Assembly: GCF_052117125.1 (NCBI RefSeq)
Contig: NZ_JBQKJT010000002.1
Coordinates: 186,001-250,000, forward strand
From: Avoscillospira_A sp052117125
GTDB lineage: Bacteria > Bacillota > Clostridia > Oscillospirales > Oscillospiraceae
Length of the DNA stretch: 64,000 bases
Direction of reading: 5' to 3'
Part shown: positions 52,493 to 60,957 of the stretch, piece after piece
How positions within the stretch are numbered: the first letter of the stretch is position 1
How the letters are laid out: each line of letters begins with the position of its first letter
Translations under genes and position numbers: made by a program
Notes under the pieces: generated by a model
What the model saw: only the letters and a program-made list of their open reading frames with translations
Told to the model about the DNA's origin: nothing
The model's database searches: none

Positions 52493-53064
52493 GCTTCCGG
52501 CTCCTCCACCGGCAAATCCACAAAAATCGGCTCGTGGTGCAGCTCCGGCAGCACCTTATGGAGCAAATCGTCCATGGTAAACCAGATGGTGGACGTGTTG
52601 ATGCAGGGGTGACAGCTGACGTTTTTCGCGTCGGCCACGGATTTGTCAATAACCAGCTGCACCCGGTTTTCCGTGTCGTGCATCAGTCCCAGCACCGTAA
52701 CGGAGCCGGGCGTCAGATTCAGATACCGCTCCATCTCCTCGGCGCCGGCAAAGCTGAGCCGGGCCACGCCCAGCTGCTTGGACAGGTCCTTGGTCTTGAA
52801 CACCTTTTCCCCGTCCAGCATCAGCAGATAGAAGTTGGTCTTCTGCCGGTTGCAGAGAAACAGGTTTTTACAGATCTTCTCTCCCAAAACCTGCTCCACG
52901 GCCTCACACTGGGCGATGGTGTCGGCGTGGCTGTGGTCGGCACGGGCATAGGGGATTTCCAGCCGGTCCAGCAGGTCGTAACAGGCCATCTCCTTAGGCA
53001 AACGGTTGGCCGCCGAAGCGGGCCGCCCATGATACAGCGTTTGATCAATGTAAAATTCGTCCAT
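52489..53064 (-). CDS. Prolyl-tRNA deacylase-like (YbaK/ProX, PrdX-type) protein
   Basis: 191 residues. Matches the editing-domain family of aminoacyl-tRNA deacylases (ProXp-ala/PrdX/YbaK): YARADHSHADTI, CKNLFLCNRQKTNFYLLMLDG, VFKTKDLSKQLGVARLSFA with the catalytic-type lysine, GSVTVLGLMHD and the terminal HPCINTSTIWF. It would hydrolyse misacylated Ala-tRNA-Pro or a similar error, a stand-alone proofreading role in translation. Its ATG follows GAGG, which overlaps the LCP gene stop, so it is coupled to the LCP gene. Confidence 0.85.
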   Translation of the reverse strand: MDEFYIDQTLYHGRPASAANRLPKEMACYDLLDRLEIPYARADHSHADTIAQCEAVEQVLGEKICKNLFLCNRQKTNFYLLMLDGEKVFKTKDLSKQLGVARLSFAGAEEMERYLNLTPGSVTVLGLMHDTENRVQLVIDKSVADAKNVSCHPCINTSTIWFTMDDLLHKVLPELHHEPIFVDLPVEEPEA

Positions 53065-53072
53065 TTTATACC

Positions 53073-54470
53073 TCAATAGCCGCGGATGTACAGATCATCC
53101 ACAGTGATATCCCGCTCATAGGGGTTGATGCAGCGGTTCACCGTATCGGGCACCGTGTAGGGGTCCAGCAGATAGTAGGAGCCGCCGGAAATGGTGGTGG
53201 CCGTACCGGGCAGCGTCTCCGTCTGGATATTGTCCAGGTCGCAGCGCAGCATGGCCCAGGCCAGCCACGACAGCTCCTTGACACCCAAATCCGTCTCCAC
53301 ATTGCCGCCCAGCCAGGTGATCAGCTGGGGCGTCTTGAAGACCAGCATGGGGTTGAGCCACTGTTTGGCCGCCGCCGAAACAAAGTCCCGCTGCACATCC
53401 ACACGGCCCAAATCCGCCGTGGCATAGCCGGAACGGAACCGCACCAGACCCATGGCCTCCGTGCCGTTGAGCTTCTGTTCTCCAGCCTTCAAATCGATGT
53501 AGAGGTTCTGGCTTGGGTCATTGTAGTACATATCCTGGGGAACGTTGAAGGTGACGCCGCCCATGATATCCACCAGGTCCACAAAGCTGTCCAGGTTTAC
53601 CAGAATATAGCCGTCGGGCCAGAAGCCGATGGATTCCTTCACCCGCTGCTGGAGCATTTCCATGCCCTCCTCGCCGCCGCCGTTGATGCCGTAGACACCG
53701 TTGATCTTGGGCACGGAGTAGGAGCCGTTGACCCGGGTGTCTCTGGGAATGCTGACCAGAGATACCTGTTTGGTTCCCGTATTGACGTTGAGCAGCATCA
53801 GCGTGTCGGTCCGGGTGCCGCCTTCGTCGGTGCCGATGAGCAGAATGGTGGACGACCCGGTCTTGCGGGCGCCCAGGCTGTCCGCGCCGTCGTAGACGGG
53901 CTGGGTGGCAATGAGCTTGGACACCAGGGCCACCACCGCCGCCAACACCAGAAGGATCAGCAGCAGAATGAACAGGCGCTTGATCCAGCGGCCCTTGCGT
54001 TTCTTTCCAGGGCGCTCGTACAACTCGTCGTCCTCCTCATCCTCGTCATCGTCCTCGCCCTCGAACATCTGCCGGGCGGACATGGGACCCTGGGCGCGGC
54101 GGACCGCCCGTTGGGCGTCGCTGCGGGACTGGGGAGGCGCCGCCGAAGGGTTCGGCTGGGGCTGCCGGCCGCCGTTGGGCGTCTGCACGGGCCGGGCCGC
54201 CCGGGCCGAAGCGCTGCGGACCACCGGCGCCCGGTTCTCCGGGCCGAAATACTCGCCGGCAAAGTCGGGCCGCTCCCAGGGCGGCACCGGTTTCGACTGC
54301 TGCGGCATATGGATGGGTGTATATTGCTGCGTCTCGTCGGAGACGGCTCTGTGGCTGGGGGCGGCAGGCTCTTCCGGAGACACGTCTCCGCCGTCGGCCC
54401 CGTCCTCGCCCAGCAGCCGCCGGACATCCGACAGGAGCTCGTCCAGATCGTCGGAATCGTATGGGGACAT
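53073..54470 (-). CDS. LytR-CpsA-Psr (LCP) family protein
   Basis: 465 residues. LCP phosphotransferases attach wall teichoic acids or capsular polymers to peptidoglycan on the outside of the membrane. Residues 1-150 are a long, disordered, acidic/proline-rich cytoplasmic part; one membrane segment spans about 165-188 (LFILLLILLVLAAVVALVS); the LCP domain follows: TDTLMLLNVNTGTKQVSLVSIPRDTRV, INGVYGINGGGEEGM, LVNLDSFVDLVDIMGG and DVQRDFVSA carry the conserved acidic and arginine residues. The long N-terminal region is unusual for the family. ATG at 54470 follows AAAGGAAG. Confidence 0.9.
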   Translation of the reverse strand: MSPYDSDDLDELLSDVRRLLGEDGADGGDVSPEEPAAPSHRAVSDETQQYTPIHMPQQSKPVPPWERPDFAGEYFGPENRAPVVRSASARAARPVQTPNGGRQPQPNPSAAPPQSRSDAQRAVRRAQGPMSARQMFEGEDDDEDEEDDELYERPGKKRKGRWIKRLFILLLILLVLAAVVALVSKLIATQPVYDGADSLGARKTGSSTILLIGTDEGGTRTDTLMLLNVNTGTKQVSLVSIPRDTRVNGSYSVPKINGVYGINGGGEEGMEMLQQRVKESIGFWPDGYILVNLDSFVDLVDIMGGVTFNVPQDMYYNDPSQNLYIDLKAGEQKLNGTEAMGLVRFRSGYATADLGRVDVQRDFVSAAAKQWLNPMLVFKTPQLITWLGGNVETDLGVKELSWLAWAMLRCDLDNIQTETLPGTATTISGGSYYLLDPYTVPDTVNRCINPYERDITVDDLYIRGY

Positions 54471-54532
54471 CACGCCACTTCCTTTCCTGTTTTTACCCGG
54501 ACCGCGCCCATGGGCAGCCGTCCGGGTCTACT

Positions 54533-54561
54533 ATTTTAATACGAAATCGCGGCGGTGTAAA
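54533..54561 (-). promoter_or_regulatory. LCP operon promoter
   Basis: Minus strand TTTACA, 17-nt spacer, TAAAAT. Confidence 0.65.
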
Positions 54562-54595
54562 CGAGATTTTTTGAAAAACCGGGAAATTTGTCGAA

Positions 54596-54619
54596 ATTCT
54601 ACTGTGTAATTCTACTGTA
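54596..54619 (+). promoter_or_regulatory. Direct repeat between the LCP and DUF362 genes
   Basis: ATTCTACTGT occurs twice with a 13-bp period at the centre of the divergent promoter region. The binder is unknown. Confidence 0.3.
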
Positions 54620-54624
54620 CTATC

Positions 54625-54654
54625 TTTACAGATACGGTTGGACTGTGGTATACT
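54625..54654 (+). promoter_or_regulatory. Promoter for the DUF362-yfcE operon
   Basis: TTTACA, 18-nt spacer, TATACT, back to back with the LCP promoter. Confidence 0.65.
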
Positions 54655-54692
54655 AAAAACGAATTGGAATAATTTCACTAGGAGTTTTGGCC

Positions 54693-55835
54693 ATGGATGT
54701 GTCTGTCGTCCCCTGTTCCACATACGATCTGCCCCAGTGCCGCCTGGCGCTGGAGGCGCTGTTGTCCCCTCTGGGCGGCCTGGACTGGGTCCGGCCCGGT
54801 ATGAAAGTGGGGCTCAAGGCCAATCTGGTGACCTTTCTCAAGCCCGACGCCGCCGCCACCACCCATCCGGTGGTCCTCAGCGCCCTGTCGGAGCTGCTGA
54901 CCGAACGCGGCGCGGAGGTAATCATCGGCGACAGCCCCGGCGGGCTTTACAATGCCGCCTTTGTGGGCCGGGTCTACAGCGCCGCCGGGCTCCATGAAAC
55001 GGAGCAGCACGGGGCCAAGCTCAACCAGGATTTCTCCCAGCGGGAGGTGGAGTACCCGGAAGGCCGGGTCTGCCGCCGTTTCCCCTATACGGCATGGCTG
55101 GATTCCGTGGACGCCGTCATCAACGTGTGCAAGCTGAAAACCCATGGAATGATGGCCATGTCCTGCGGCGCGAAAAACCTCTTTGGCGTGATACCCGGCA
55201 CCCGCAAGCCGGAATTCCATTTCCAGTTTTCCAATCCGGCGGACTTCGCCCGGATGATCATTGATCTGGATGAATACGTCAAGCCGGTGCTCCACATCTG
55301 CGATGCCATTGTGGGCATGGAGGGCAACGGCCCCACAGCCGGTACGCCCCGGCCCGTGGGCTGTCTGGCCGCCTCGGTCAGCCCCCACCATCTGGATTTG
55401 GTCTGCGCCGCCCTGGTGGGACTGGGCCGCAGCGACGTGCCTACCCTGGAGGCCGCCTACGAGCGGCAGATGATTCCGGCCACGGTGGACGAACTCACCG
55501 TCTCCGACGGCTGGCGGGACTTCATCGTGCCCGATTACCGGCGCATCCAGGGCCAGAGCAGCTTGCTGTTCCGGGGCCGCGGCGGTCTTTTGGGCCGCGT
55601 GGGCGGCGCCGTCATCCAGGCCGCCGTCTGTCCCCGGCCCACGGTGAAGCCATCGATCTGCGTCGGCTGCGGCGAATGCGCCCACGTCTGTCCGGCCAAG
55701 GCCATCACCATGAAAAACAAACTGCCGGTCATCGACCGCCGTGCCTGTATCCGCTGCTTCTGCTGTCAGGAGTTCTGTCCCAAAGGGGCCATGGTACAGC
55801 ACCGGCCTCTGGCCGCCCGGATTTTGAATCCATAA
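54693..55835 (+). CDS. DUF362 domain protein with C-terminal 2[4Fe-4S] ferredoxin
   Basis: 380 residues. Residues 25-290 are the DUF362 domain (GMKVGLKANLVTFLKPDAAATTHPVVL, VINVCKLKTHGMMAMSCGAKNLFG). The C-terminus holds two [4Fe-4S] motifs, CVGCGECAHVCP and CIRCFCCQEFCP. DUF362 proteins are widespread in anaerobes and presumed to be redox enzymes of unknown substrate. ATG follows TAGGAG at an 8-base spacing. It starts an operon with yfcE and a DUF1461 membrane protein. Confidence 0.9.
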   Translation: MDVSVVPCSTYDLPQCRLALEALLSPLGGLDWVRPGMKVGLKANLVTFLKPDAAATTHPVVLSALSELLTERGAEVIIGDSPGGLYNAAFVGRVYSAAGLHETEQHGAKLNQDFSQREVEYPEGRVCRRFPYTAWLDSVDAVINVCKLKTHGMMAMSCGAKNLFGVIPGTRKPEFHFQFSNPADFARMIIDLDEYVKPVLHICDAIVGMEGNGPTAGTPRPVGCLAASVSPHHLDLVCAALVGLGRSDVPTLEAAYERQMIPATVDELTVSDGWRDFIVPDYRRIQGQSSLLFRGRGGLLGRVGGAVIQAAVCPRPTVKPSICVGCGECAHVCPAKAITMKNKLPVIDRRACIRCFCCQEFCPKGAMVQHRPLAARILNP

Positions 55836-55853
55836 CAAAAGGAGTGTCTTCCC

Positions 55854-56396
55854 ATGAAATTGATGATCGCGTCCGATCTCCATGGCTCGGCCCATTGGTG
55901 CCGCAAGCTTCTGGACGCCTACGAGCGGGAGCAGCCGGACCGGCTGCTGCTGCTGGGTGATATCCTCTACCACGGCCCCCGCAACGATTTGCCCAAGGCC
56001 TACGACCCCAAAGCCGTCATCGCCATGCTGAACCCGCTGGCCGACCGGCTCCTGTGCGTCCGGGGCAACTGCGACTGCGAGGTGGACCAGATGGTGCTGG
56101 ACTTCCCCATCCTGGCCGACTACGCCGTGCTGACCTGGAACGGCCGCCTGATCTATGCCACCCACGGCCATCTCTTCGGCGAGACCAATCCGCCCAAATT
56201 GCAGCCCAAGGACATTTTGCTCTGCGGTCACACCCATGTGCCCCGGTGCAAGGCCCATGACGGATTCACCTATTGGAACCCCGGCTCTGTGTCCATCCCC
56301 AAGGAGAACTCCCACCGGGGCTACATGCTGCTGGAGGGCGACCGGGCCATCTGGAAGGAACTGGACGGCGACACGGTCATGGAGACAAAGATTTGA
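55854..56396 (+). CDS. yfcE: Phosphodiesterase YfcE family
   Basis: 180 residues. Metallophosphoesterase motifs ASDLHGS, LLLGDILYHGPRN, RGNCDCEVDQM, THGH and LCGHTHVP; this order and length fit YfcE (bis-p-nitrophenyl phosphate hydrolase in E. coli, natural substrate unknown). It has a dimetal site and is cytosolic. AAAAGGAGT precedes the ATG, 18 bp after the DUF362 gene. Confidence 0.92.
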   Translation: MKLMIASDLHGSAHWCRKLLDAYEREQPDRLLLLGDILYHGPRNDLPKAYDPKAVIAMLNPLADRLLCVRGNCDCEVDQMVLDFPILADYAVLTWNGRLIYATHGHLFGETNPPKLQPKDILLCGHTHVPRCKAHDGFTYWNPGSVSIPKENSHRGYMLLEGDRAIWKELDGDTVMETKI

Positions 56397-57067
56397 CCCG
56401 GTCCAGCCGCCTGCTGACGGTGCTGCGGGCTGTGGTCACGGCGCTGCTGGTCCTCAGCGGCTCCATTGCCGTCCCCATCCTCTGCCGGTTTTTCTATTAC
56501 CTGCACATCGGCCCCCTGGGTCTGGTGGAGCAGACGGGCCTGTCGGCGGACCAGATTCGACAGGCGTATAACGAAATGATGGATTTCTGCATCGGCCGGA
56601 CGGAGGTATTTTCCGCCGGTGTTCTGCCCTTTTCCGAATCTGGGCGGGACCATTTTGCCGATGTGGGCGTACTGTTCCGGCTGGATTTGGCAATTCTTGC
56701 CGGCGCCCTGGCAGCATGGCTGCTGCTGTGGTTCCTGGGCCGCCGGACCCGTCGGGTCCCGGCGCGCCTGCTGGGTCACGGGCCGGGGTTTTGGGCCGCT
56801 GTGGGGCTGGGCGCTGTGTTTTTGATCATCGGCGTCCTGGCGGCTCTCGATTTTGACCGGGCCTTTGTCCTGTTTCACACGGTGTTTTTCCCCGGTAAGA
56901 CCAACTGGGTCTTCGACTGGCGGACCGATCCCATCATTCTGCTGCTGCCGCAGTCCTTTTTCCGAAACTGCGCCCTGTTGATTCTGGGGGTGCTGTTGCT
57001 GTGGTGCGGCACGCTGGTGGCGCTGGACCTCCGCACCCGGCGAACGCACCGCGTCTCATCCATATAA
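56393..57067 (+). CDS. TIGR01906/DUF1461 integral membrane protein
   Basis: 224 residues with four to five membrane segments. ADQIRQAYNEMMDFC, FRLDLAILAGALAAWLLLW, and the marked FVLFHTVFFPGKTNWVFDWRTDPII motif are diagnostic of the family. Function unknown. The TTG start overlaps the yfcE stop (ATTTGA), with GGAG 8 bases upstream; a longer frame upstream lies inside yfcE. Confidence 0.85.
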   Translation: MTRSSRLLTVLRAVVTALLVLSGSIAVPILCRFFYYLHIGPLGLVEQTGLSADQIRQAYNEMMDFCIGRTEVFSAGVLPFSESGRDHFADVGVLFRLDLAILAGALAAWLLLWFLGRRTRRVPARLLGHGPGFWAAVGLGAVFLIIGVLAALDFDRAFVLFHTVFFPGKTNWVFDWRTDPIILLLPQSFFRNCALLILGVLLLWCGTLVALDLRTRRTHRVSSI

Positions 57068-57072
57068 AGCGA

Positions 57073-57107
57073 GGGGTTTGTCCGGATGGACAAACCCCTT
57101 ATTTTTT
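57073..57107 (+). terminator. Operon terminator after DUF1461
   Basis: GGGGTTTGTCC / GGACAAACCCC stem followed by TTATTTTTT. Confidence 0.92.
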
Positions 57108-57160
57108 ACTTCACTTAATGAAAGTACAGGCGGCGTTGCCGCCGGAACCGGAGGTGCTTC

Positions 57161-57661
57161 ATGAAGCAACGAATGGAATTTATCAAATTAGAACCGGCCC
57201 TGCACCGCTGGCTTCTGGCCCAGCTGAAACATGCTCCCGCCACCCTCTCCGGCGCGGCGGAGCTCCATGAGGCCATGTTCGACCTGCAAGAGGGACACGT
57301 GTCCTCCCTGATGATGGAGCTGCTGCCCGCAGACACGCCGGCCATTGTCCCGGAGGAACGACTGGTCTGCGGTCCGCTGACCATGTACCCCAACAGCCAC
57401 CGGGTCCTCAAGGAGGGCGCGGAACTGCTGCTGACCCCCAAAGAGTTCGATATTCTCCTGCTTTTAATGCAAAAACCCGGTCAGGTTTTTACAAAAGAGC
57501 AGATTTATCAGGCTGTCTGGGGCGACTCCTACTACATGGACGAAAGCAATATCATGGCCTTTATCCACAAGCTGCGCCGGAAAATCGAACCCAATTCCGA
57601 CGCGCCCGTTCATCTGCTTACGGTCTGGGGCGTGGGCTACCGTCTGGTGGATGGTCCCTGA
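57161..57661 (+). CDS. Orphan winged-helix regulator (OmpR/PhoB C-terminal domain)
   Basis: 166 residues. Residues about 70-165 are a Trans_reg_C winged helix (LTPKEFDILLLLMQKPGQVFTKEQIYQAVWG, then NIMAFIHKLRRKIEPN and LLTVWGVGYRLV). Residues 1-65 are helical and not a receiver domain: no phosphorylation aspartate pattern is seen. It therefore may bind DNA without a kinase. Start ATG after GGAGGTGC. It lies 145 bp before the upstream ORF of mgtA, so it may control mgtA, by context only. Confidence 0.82.
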   Translation: MKQRMEFIKLEPALHRWLLAQLKHAPATLSGAAELHEAMFDLQEGHVSSLMMELLPADTPAIVPEERLVCGPLTMYPNSHRVLKEGAELLLTPKEFDILLLLMQKPGQVFTKEQIYQAVWGDSYYMDESNIMAFIHKLRRKIEPNSDAPVHLLTVWGVGYRLVDGP

Positions 57662-57677
57662 ATCGCAAGAAAATTGC

Positions 57678-57700
57678 AAGGATTTTGCCATGGGCAAATC
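57678..57700 (+). terminator. Possible hairpin after the winged-helix gene
   Basis: GGATTTTGCC and GGCAAATCC can pair imperfectly; no T run follows directly. It could also be part of an mgtA leader RNA. Confidence 0.3.
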
Positions 57701-57806
57701 CCTGTTTATTGGCTAAGCTGGCTATGGTCTGCAACAAGACCGCGCCGTTTGGCGTCAACGTTTACTGCAAGCAGATAGCTTTTTTACTCTGAAGGAGGTG
57801 CGAACC

Positions 57807-58058
57807 ATGGATAGCGACAGAAGTAGCAGTCACAGTATGCGGCCGAAGCCACGACACGGCCTTTGGACGCCCATGGGCCGCGCCGCTCGTTTCTGCCGCC
57901 GATCTTACGGAACGGAGGAAACGACCAATGAAGAGAACTATGAACGCACCTGCTGCCCGTACCGGCCAGCAGGCCCAGCGGCTGCAATTCGCAGCCACCA
58001 ACCCCACCCCTGCGGTGCTGGAGCATCTGCACACCGCCCTTTCCGGTCTCACGCCTGA
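57807..58058 (+). CDS. Upstream ORF overlapping mgtA (putative leader peptide)
   Basis: 83 codons with a consensus ribosome-binding site (GAAGGAGGTG, 6 bases before the ATG). The peptide begins MDSDRSSSHSMRPKPRHG and is rich in Arg, Ser, Pro and His; it has no recognised domain. It runs 131 bp into mgtA in another frame, so its translation must affect mgtA initiation at 57928. In Salmonella, proline-rich peptides mgtL and mgtP upstream of mgtA regulate it; the resemblance here is one of position, not sequence. The main alternative is chance, since this frame is GC-rich and the overlap is out of frame. Confidence 0.4.
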   Translation: MDSDRSSSHSMRPKPRHGLWTPMGRAARFCRRSYGTEETTNEENYERTCCPYRPAGPAAAIRSHQPHPCGAGASAHRPFRSHA

Positions 58059-60669
58059 GGCCGTTGCCAACAGCCGTACCCTGTACGGCCCCAACACCAT
58101 GGACCGCAGCAGCCGCCCCTCCCTGCTCCATCAGCTGTGGAGCGCCTTTGTCAATCCCTTTACGGCGATTTTGTTCTGCCTGGCCCTGGTGTCCACCGTC
58201 ACCGACATGATCTTTCCCCGGTTTTCTCTGTTTGGCAGCACACCGGCGGAATTCGACCCCATTACGGTCCTCATCATAGTGACCATGGTGACCATCTCCG
58301 GCATTCTGCGGTTTGTCCAGGAGCGCCGCAGCTCCAACGCCTCGGAAAAGCTCCTGGCCATGATCACCACCACCTGCACCGTCACCCGCGACGGCGCCGA
58401 GCGGCAGGAACTGCCCCTGGAAGAGCTGGTGGTGGGCGACATCATCCACCTGTCCGTGGGCGATCTGATCCCCGCCGACGTCCGCATTCTCGAGGCCCGG
58501 GACTGCTTCGTCAGCCAGGCCGGTCTCACCGGTGAGAGCGCCCCCATCGAAAAGACGGCGGAAGTGCTGTCCGCTTACAAAAGCGCCGCGGAATGCGAAA
58601 ATCTGGCCCTACAGGGCAGCAGTGTCGTGTCCGGCACGGCGACCGCCGTGGTCCTGGCCGTCGGCGGCGAAACCCAGTTCGGCGCCATTGCCGCCAGCCT
58701 GTCCCAGGAGCCCACCGAAAGCAGCTTTACCCGCGGCATCAACGCTGTATCCAAGGTCCTGATCCGCTTTATGCTGGTCATGGTGCCTCTGGTCTTTGTG
58801 CTGACGGGGCTGACCAAAGGGAACTGGCTGTCGGCGTTCCTGTTCGCCATCTCCGTGGCCGTGGGCCTGACACCGGAGATGCTGCCCATGATCGTCACCA
58901 CCTGTCTGGCCAAAGGCGCGGTGGTCATGGGACGGCGGCAGGTCATTGTCAAAAATCTCAATGCCATTCAGAATTTCGGCGCCATGGATGTGCTGTGTAC
59001 CGATAAGACCGGCACCTTGACCCGGGACGAGGTGGTTCTGGAATACCACTGGAACGTGGAGGGCCGGGAGGATTTGCGGGTGCTGCGCCACGCCTACCTC
59101 AACAGCTATTTCCAGACCGGCTATAAAAACCTCATGGATCTGGCGATTATCCGCAAAACCGAGGAATCGGAAGCCGCCGACCCCCGGCTCACGGACCTGT
59201 CCGAAGCCTACGAGAAGGTGGACGAAATTCCCTTCGACTTCCAGCGCCGCCGTCTGACCACGGTGGTCCGGGACCGTCAGGGCAAAACCCAAATGGTGAC
59301 CAAAGGGGCCGTGGAGGAGATGCTCTCCGTCTGCGCCTACGCCGAGTGTGACGGCGCGGTGCGGCCTCTGGATGCGGACCTGCGCCGCCGGATTCTCGAT
59401 ACGGTGGCCTCCCTCAACGACAAAGGCTTCCGGGTGCTGGCCCTGGCCCAGAAGAGCAACCCCTCCCCCGTGGACGCATTTGGCGTGGCCGACGAGCAGG
59501 ACATGGTGCTGCTGGGTTACCTGGCGTTTCTGGACCCGCCCAAGGAATCCGCCGCCGCGGCCATCGCCGCCATGGCGGCCCACGGCGTGGCCGTCAAGGT
59601 CCTGACCGGCGACAATGACAAGGTGACGGCCACGGTGTGCCGTCAGGTGGGATTGCCGGTGGACCATCTGCTGCTGGGCAGCGAGATCGAAACCATGGAC
59701 GACAAGACCCTGGCCCGTGCTGTGGAGACCACCACAGTGTTTGCCAAGCTGTCCCCCGCCCAGAAAACCCGTATCGTCCAGGCGCTCCGGGCCAACGGCC
59801 ACACGGTGGGCCATCTGGGCGACGGCATCAACGACGCCGCCGCCATGCAGGAGGCCGACATCGGCATCAGCGTCGATACGGCGGTGGATGTGGCCAAGGA
59901 GGCCGCCGACCTGATTCTCCTGCAAAAGGATTTGATGGTGCTGGAGGATGGCATTCTGGAGGGCCGCAAGACGTACGCCAACATGATCAAGTACATCAAG
60001 ATGACGGCCTCTTCCAACTTCGGCAACATGTTCTCTGTGCTGGCGGCCTCGGCGCTGCTGCCCTTCCTGCCCATGGCCAGCTTGCAGCTGATTCTTTTGA
60101 ATCTGGTCTATGACCTGACCTGCACTGCCATTCCCTGGGACCATGTGGACGAGGAATTCATCGCCCAGCCCCGGACCTGGGACGCCAATTCCGTCGGCCG
60201 GTTCATGGTGTGGATGGGTCCTGTCAGCTCCATTTTCGATCTGCTGACCTACGCGGTGCTGTACTTCTTCCTCTGCCCCCTGGTGGTGTCCCACGGTATC
60301 CCTTTCCATCAGCTGTCCAGCCATTTCTCCGGTGCAGAGCTGGCAGCCATGCAGCAGCAGTATATCGGTCTGTTCCAGGCCGGATGGTTTGTGGAATCCA
60401 TGTGGAGCCAGACGCTGGTCATCCATATGATCCGCACCCCCAAGCTGCCCTTTATTCAGAGCCGTGCTTCGGCTCCTGTGACGGTGCTGACGGGAATGGG
60501 AATTGCCCTGCTGACGCTGGTTCCCTTTACGGCCTTCGGCGCGGCCATTGGCTTTGAAGCTTTGCCTGCTGTGTACTTCGCCTATCTGATTCCCTGCATC
60601 CTGCTCTATATGGCCCTGGCAACGCTGCTGAAAAACCTCTATGTCCGCCGCTACGGCCAGCTGCTATAA
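57928..60669 (+). CDS. mgtA: Magnesium-translocating P-type ATPase
   Basis: 913 residues. P-type ATPase of the MgtA/MgtB class that imports Mg2+. Actuator motif LTGESAPIEK, phosphorylation site CTDKTGTLTRDE, nucleotide-domain blocks and GDGINDAAAMQEADIGISVD hinge are all present, with about ten membrane segments (for example ITVLIIVTMVTISGIL; PSILLIPCIL-type end). Length is close to E. coli MgtA. ATG follows CGGAGGAAAC. No M-box was recognised upstream; instead an ORF with strong ribosome binding overlaps its start. Confidence 0.93.
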   Translation: MKRTMNAPAARTGQQAQRLQFAATNPTPAVLEHLHTALSGLTPEAVANSRTLYGPNTMDRSSRPSLLHQLWSAFVNPFTAILFCLALVSTVTDMIFPRFSLFGSTPAEFDPITVLIIVTMVTISGILRFVQERRSSNASEKLLAMITTTCTVTRDGAERQELPLEELVVGDIIHLSVGDLIPADVRILEARDCFVSQAGLTGESAPIEKTAEVLSAYKSAAECENLALQGSSVVSGTATAVVLAVGGETQFGAIAASLSQEPTESSFTRGINAVSKVLIRFMLVMVPLVFVLTGLTKGNWLSAFLFAISVAVGLTPEMLPMIVTTCLAKGAVVMGRRQVIVKNLNAIQNFGAMDVLCTDKTGTLTRDEVVLEYHWNVEGREDLRVLRHAYLNSYFQTGYKNLMDLAIIRKTEESEAADPRLTDLSEAYEKVDEIPFDFQRRRLTTVVRDRQGKTQMVTKGAVEEMLSVCAYAECDGAVRPLDADLRRRILDTVASLNDKGFRVLALAQKSNPSPVDAFGVADEQDMVLLGYLAFLDPPKESAAAAIAAMAAHGVAVKVLTGDNDKVTATVCRQVGLPVDHLLLGSEIETMDDKTLARAVETTTVFAKLSPAQKTRIVQALRANGHTVGHLGDGINDAAAMQEADIGISVDTAVDVAKEAADLILLQKDLMVLEDGILEGRKTYANMIKYIKMTASSNFGNMFSVLAASALLPFLPMASLQLILLNLVYDLTCTAIPWDHVDEEFIAQPRTWDANSVGRFMVWMGPVSSIFDLLTYAVLYFFLCPLVVSHGIPFHQLSSHFSGAELAAMQQQYIGLFQAGWFVESMWSQTLVIHMIRTPKLPFIQSRASAPVTVLTGMGIALLTLVPFTAFGAAIGFEALPAVYFAYLIPCILLYMALATLLKNLYVRRYGQLL

Positions 60670-60681
60670 AAGGCAAAAAGT

Positions 60682-60919
60682 GAAAGTTTTACTCAATTTT
60701 TTCAAAAAATTGCAGGGGTCCAGGGGGCAGCGCCCCCGGTCGCCCGTCGCAACGGGCGAAACTCCCGCTGGCCGCAGCCAGCGAAATACCCGCGCCGCGC
60801 ACGGCGCGAAACACCCAATCGTCCCAAAGCGCCATCCGCAGATGGCGCAATCCCTGCGGCAATGCCGCAAGGCCGCCGTCCCCACCCCAACGCGGGTGGC
60901 GGACGGCGGCCTTTTTTTC
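60682..60919 (+). repeat. Modular hairpin repeat, copy 7
   Basis: Plus orientation, 12 bp after mgtA. A/T hairpin, CAGGGGGC/GCCCCCGG, CGCCCGT/ACGGGCG (with both sides changed together from C/G to T/A), an extra CGCTGGC/GCCAGCG, CGCGCCG/CGGCGCG, GCGCCATC/GATGGCGC, a TGCGGC hairpin, and a GGCCGCCGTCC terminal hairpin followed by T7, a good terminator for mgtA. With the gntR promoter it accounts for the 331-bp gap 60670-61000. Confidence 0.88.
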
Positions 60920-60928
60920 TCCTCCCCC

Positions 60929-60957
60929 TTGACAGCTGTGTATCTATATGATATTAC
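60929..60957 (+). promoter_or_regulatory. gntR-ABC operon promoter
   Basis: Perfect TTGACA, 17-nt spacer, TATTAC. Confidence 0.75.

Noticed and set aside
57662..57927. M-box magnesium riboswitch before mgtA
   Set aside because: None of the conserved M-box blocks was recognised and the space is largely taken up by the upstream ORF.
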